NCBI GenBank assembly: GCA_036163455.1
Contig: JAYZKL010000004.1
Coordinates: forward strand, 1 to 6,203
Direction: 5' to 3'
DNA: 6,203 nt
Source: GCA-2701705 sp036163455
GTDB lineage: Bacteria > Pseudomonadota > Gammaproteobacteria > GCA-002705445 > GCA-002716945
Shown here piece by piece: positions 4,550 to 6,203 of this stretch; positions within the stretch are counted from its first letter, which is position 1, and every line of letters starts with the position of its first letter. The notes under the pieces were generated by a model. The model did not search any database. It worked only from the letters and a program-made list of their open reading frames with translations, and was not told the origin of the DNA. The position numbers were made by a program, and so were the translations under genes.

Positions 4550-5314
4550 TCAGAGACGTACTAAAACTCCATGTTTTTTAAGATATTCTTTTACCTCTTT
4601 GACTGAAAAAACTGAAAAGTGGAAAATACTAGCGGCTAGAATAGCATCAGAATGACCTTCTAAAACAGCATCACGAAGATGATCGAGTGTTCCTGCGCCC
4701 CCAGATGCAATAACGGGTATAGTGGTTACATCAGAAATTGAGCTCAATAGTTCAATATCAAAGCCCTCTTTTGTGCCATCCCTATCCATGCTAGTAAGTA
4801 AAATTTCACCAGCACCTCTTTTTTGTACTTCAATGGCCCATTCATATACATCTAAATCTGTCTCCTTTCTACCTCCATGCGTATATACTTTCCAACCACT
4901 ACCTTTTGAATCTTTCTTAGCATCAATTGCAGCTACAATACATTGGCTGCCAATTTTACTACTTAATTCATTTATTATTTCTGGATTAGCTACAGCAGCA
5001 CTGTTAATAGTTACCTTATCTGCTCCAGCGTTGAGGAGATTTTTCACATCTTCAAAGGTAGAAACTCCTCCGCCAACTGTTAATGGAATAAAAACTTCTT
5101 TAGCAACTTTTTCTACAACATCTAATATGGTTTTGCGTTTCTCATGTGTAGCAGTGATATCCAAAAAAGCAATTTCATCTGCTCCCTCTAAATCATAACG
5201 TTTAGCAACCTCAACTGGATTACCAGCATCTCTAATGTCTTTGAATTTTACGCCTTTGACAACTCTGCCATTATCTATGTCTAAACAAGGTATAATTCTT
5301 TTTGCAATACTCAT
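4550..5314 (-). CDS. hisF: imidazole glycerol phosphate synthase cyclase subunit HisF
   Basis: With HisH it converts PRFAR and glutamine-derived ammonia into imidazole glycerol phosphate and AICAR, the branch point between histidine and purine synthesis. The 254 residues form a (beta-alpha)8 barrel of standard length. Catalytic aspartates are D12 in IIPCLDIDNGRVVKG and D131 in VAAIDAKK. Phosphate-binding loops appear as TVGGGV (79-84) in the first half barrel and VIASGGAG (201-208) in the second; LLTSMDRDGTKEG (172-184) is also typical. The start MSIAKRIIPCLD is the canonical one, 1 nt after the hisA stop and with no evident Shine-Dalgarno sequence, so coupled translation is likely. It stops with TGA. 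No sign of truncation. Confidence 0.98.
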   Translation of the reverse strand: MSIAKRIIPCLDIDNGRVVKGVKFKDIRDAGNPVEVAKRYDLEGADEIAFLDITATHEKRKTILDVVEKVAKEVFIPLTVGGGVSTFEDVKNLLNAGADKVTINSAAVANPEIINELSSKIGSQCIVAAIDAKKDSKGSGWKVYTHGGRKETDLDVYEWAIEVQKRGAGEILLTSMDRDGTKEGFDIELLSSISDVTTIPVIASGGAGTLDHLRDAVLEGHSDAILAASIFHFSVFSVKEVKEYLKKHGVLVRL

Positions 5315-5315
5315 T

Positions 5316-6044
5316 TCAAATCTTAAATAAATTAAGTGCTTCGTTTAGATTTATTTTATTTTCATAAAGTGCTTTGCCAATAATGACACCTGATAAACCA
5401 AAATTAGTTAATGTTTTTAGTTTTTTTATATCATCTATTGAACTAATACCTCCAGAAGCTATAACCGAAACATCAACAGCTCTAACAATTTTTTCTATAG
5501 CTGAAAAATTTATACCCGTCAACATGCCATCCTTACTAATATCTGTGAAAACAATTTCTGAAATATTATACTGATTTAAATTATTTATAAATTCCTTATA
5601 ATCATTTTTAGTTGATTTTTCCCATCCTTCAGTAGCCAAATTTCCATCTTTGACTGCAATATCTACTATTATTTTATTCTTTATTTGATCATCCAATCTT
5701 GCTAAAAAATCTAAATCATCAACAATCTTGGTCCCCAATATCACCTTATCAATACCCATATTAAGATATAGATTGATATTATCGATAGTTCTTATACCTC
5801 CGCCAACCTGTATATATAAGTTCGGAAAGTGTTGTTTTATGTTAATAATATGTTTTGAATTAACAGGTTCGCCTGATTTAGCCCCATCTAAATCAATTAT
5901 GTGTAGGTTGTTTGCTCCTTGATTAACCCATTTCTCTGCCATATACAACGGATTATCAGAATATTTTGTAACTTGATTATAATCACCTTTATTTAATCTG
6001 ACACACTGTCCATTTTTTAAATCTATAGCAGGCAAAATTTTCAT
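5316..6044 (-). CDS. hisA: ProFAR isomerase HisA
   Basis: Isomerises ProFAR to PRFAR, the substrate of HisF-HisH. It is a (beta-alpha)8 barrel related to HisF. With the start at ATG 6044 the protein is 242 residues and opens MKILPAIDLKNGQCVRL, the canonical HisA N-terminus with catalytic D8. D128 (IIVDIAVKDG) and T167-D168 (FTDISKDGML) supply the second half of the active site; VGGGIRTIDN (80-89) and IASGGISS (195-202) bind the phosphates. An in-frame ATG at 6065 would add seven residues (MVVSRSK) and overlap hisH. I prefer the inner ATG because homologues start there and it falls 7 nt after the hisH stop. Neither start has a good Shine-Dalgarno sequence. The stop is TGA. Confidence 0.96.
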   Translation of the reverse strand: MKILPAIDLKNGQCVRLNKGDYNQVTKYSDNPLYMAEKWVNQGANNLHIIDLDGAKSGEPVNSKHIINIKQHFPNLYIQVGGGIRTIDNINLYLNMGIDKVILGTKIVDDLDFLARLDDQIKNKIIVDIAVKDGNLATEGWEKSTKNDYKEFINNLNQYNISEIVFTDISKDGMLTGINFSAIEKIVRAVDVSVIASGGISSIDDIKKLKTLTNFGLSGVIIGKALYENKINLNEALNLFKI

Positions 6045-6051
6045 TTTTGAT

Positions 6052-6203
6052 CTAGAAACTACCATCCCATTTTATAAAATTTTCTAAAAACTTTAATCCT
6101 GTTTTAGAGCTTTTTTCAGGATGAAATTGAACTGCTACTATATTGTTTTTATATACTGCTGATACAAACTCAAGCCCATAGGATGTAGTAGCTAAGACGA
6201 TAT
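6052..6203 (-). CDS. hisH: imidazole glycerol phosphate synthase glutaminase subunit HisH, C-terminal fragment
   Basis: Class I glutamine amidotransferase that releases ammonia for HisF. Only the last 50 residues are inside the window; the 5' part runs off the right edge. The readable frame gives IVLATTSYGLEFVSAVYKNN, then VAVQFHPEKSSKTGLKFLENF and a TAG stop. QFHPEKS carries the His and Glu of the Cys-His-Glu catalytic triad; the nucleophilic Cys would lie upstream. SYGLEFVSAV and GLKFLENF match the usual HisH ending. The order hisH-hisA-hisF is the standard proteobacterial one. Confidence 0.95.
   Translation of the reverse strand, partial: IVLATTSYGLEFVSAVYKNNIVAVQFHPEKSSKTGLKFLENFIKWDGSF

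Noticed and set aside
4722..5198. 158-codon open frame on the + strand opposite hisF
   Set aside because: It is fully antisense to a well-conserved gene, its product has no recognisable motifs, and it is explained by the hisF codon pattern.
6045..6065. Longer HisA starting at ATG 6065
   Set aside because: It would add MVVSRSK ahead of the canonical MKILPAIDLK start and overlap the hisH 3' end; the inner ATG fits family and spacing better.
1..6203. CRISPR array, insertion sequence, prophage or defence system
   Set aside because: No repeat-spacer pattern, transposase, terminal inverted repeats or phage-like genes are visible on either strand; nearly all bases belong to housekeeping or envelope genes.

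Overview
The window is about 6.2 kb of AT-rich DNA (roughly two thirds A+T by eye) from what looks like a gammaproteobacterium. The sigma factor fragment, the TatC core and the His enzymes read like E. coli/Pseudomonas proteins. Intergenic gaps are very short and several genes overlap, and the tRNA gene does not encode its 3' CCA. Together these suggest a compact, streamlined, possibly marine lineage. The genus cannot be determined from the sequence alone.

Layout. On the + strand (1-1125) lie the 3' end of rpoD (sigma-70 regions 2.4 to 4), an 8-bp-overlapping msrA, and, 9 nt later, a tRNA gene with a CAU anticodon whose acceptor stem fits the lysidine-modified tRNA-Ile2 rather than elongator tRNA-Met. 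Everything else is on the - strand and converges on the tRNA. Read in the direction of transcription, from the right edge, the order is hisH (3' end), hisA, hisF, hisE, tatA, tatB, tatC, gpmA, a 117-nt gap, a secreted CIA30-domain protein, and a PCu(A)C-type copper chaperone split by one in-frame TGA.

How the genes work together. HisH/HisF form imidazole-glycerol-phosphate synthase, HisA supplies its substrate, and HisE acts earlier in the same pathway. HisI is not between hisF and hisE and must be elsewhere or absent. TatABC is a complete twin-arginine export machine. gpmA (glycolysis/gluconeogenesis) is attached 2 nt behind tatC. The spacing from hisH to gpmA (a 4-nt and an 8-nt overlap, and gaps of 1, 2, 6, 7 and 22 nt) suggests a single transcript whose promoter lies beyond the right edge. 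The CIA30 and copper-chaperone pair looks like a separate small envelope unit.

No mobile element, CRISPR array or unknown multigene system is visible; most of the window is conserved housekeeping. The points most worth checking are the nonsense codon inside the copper chaperone (UGA is used as a normal stop by tatB, hisF and hisA, so recoding is not the simple explanation), the tRNA-Ile2 identity, the missing hisI, and the short phosphoglycerate mutase.
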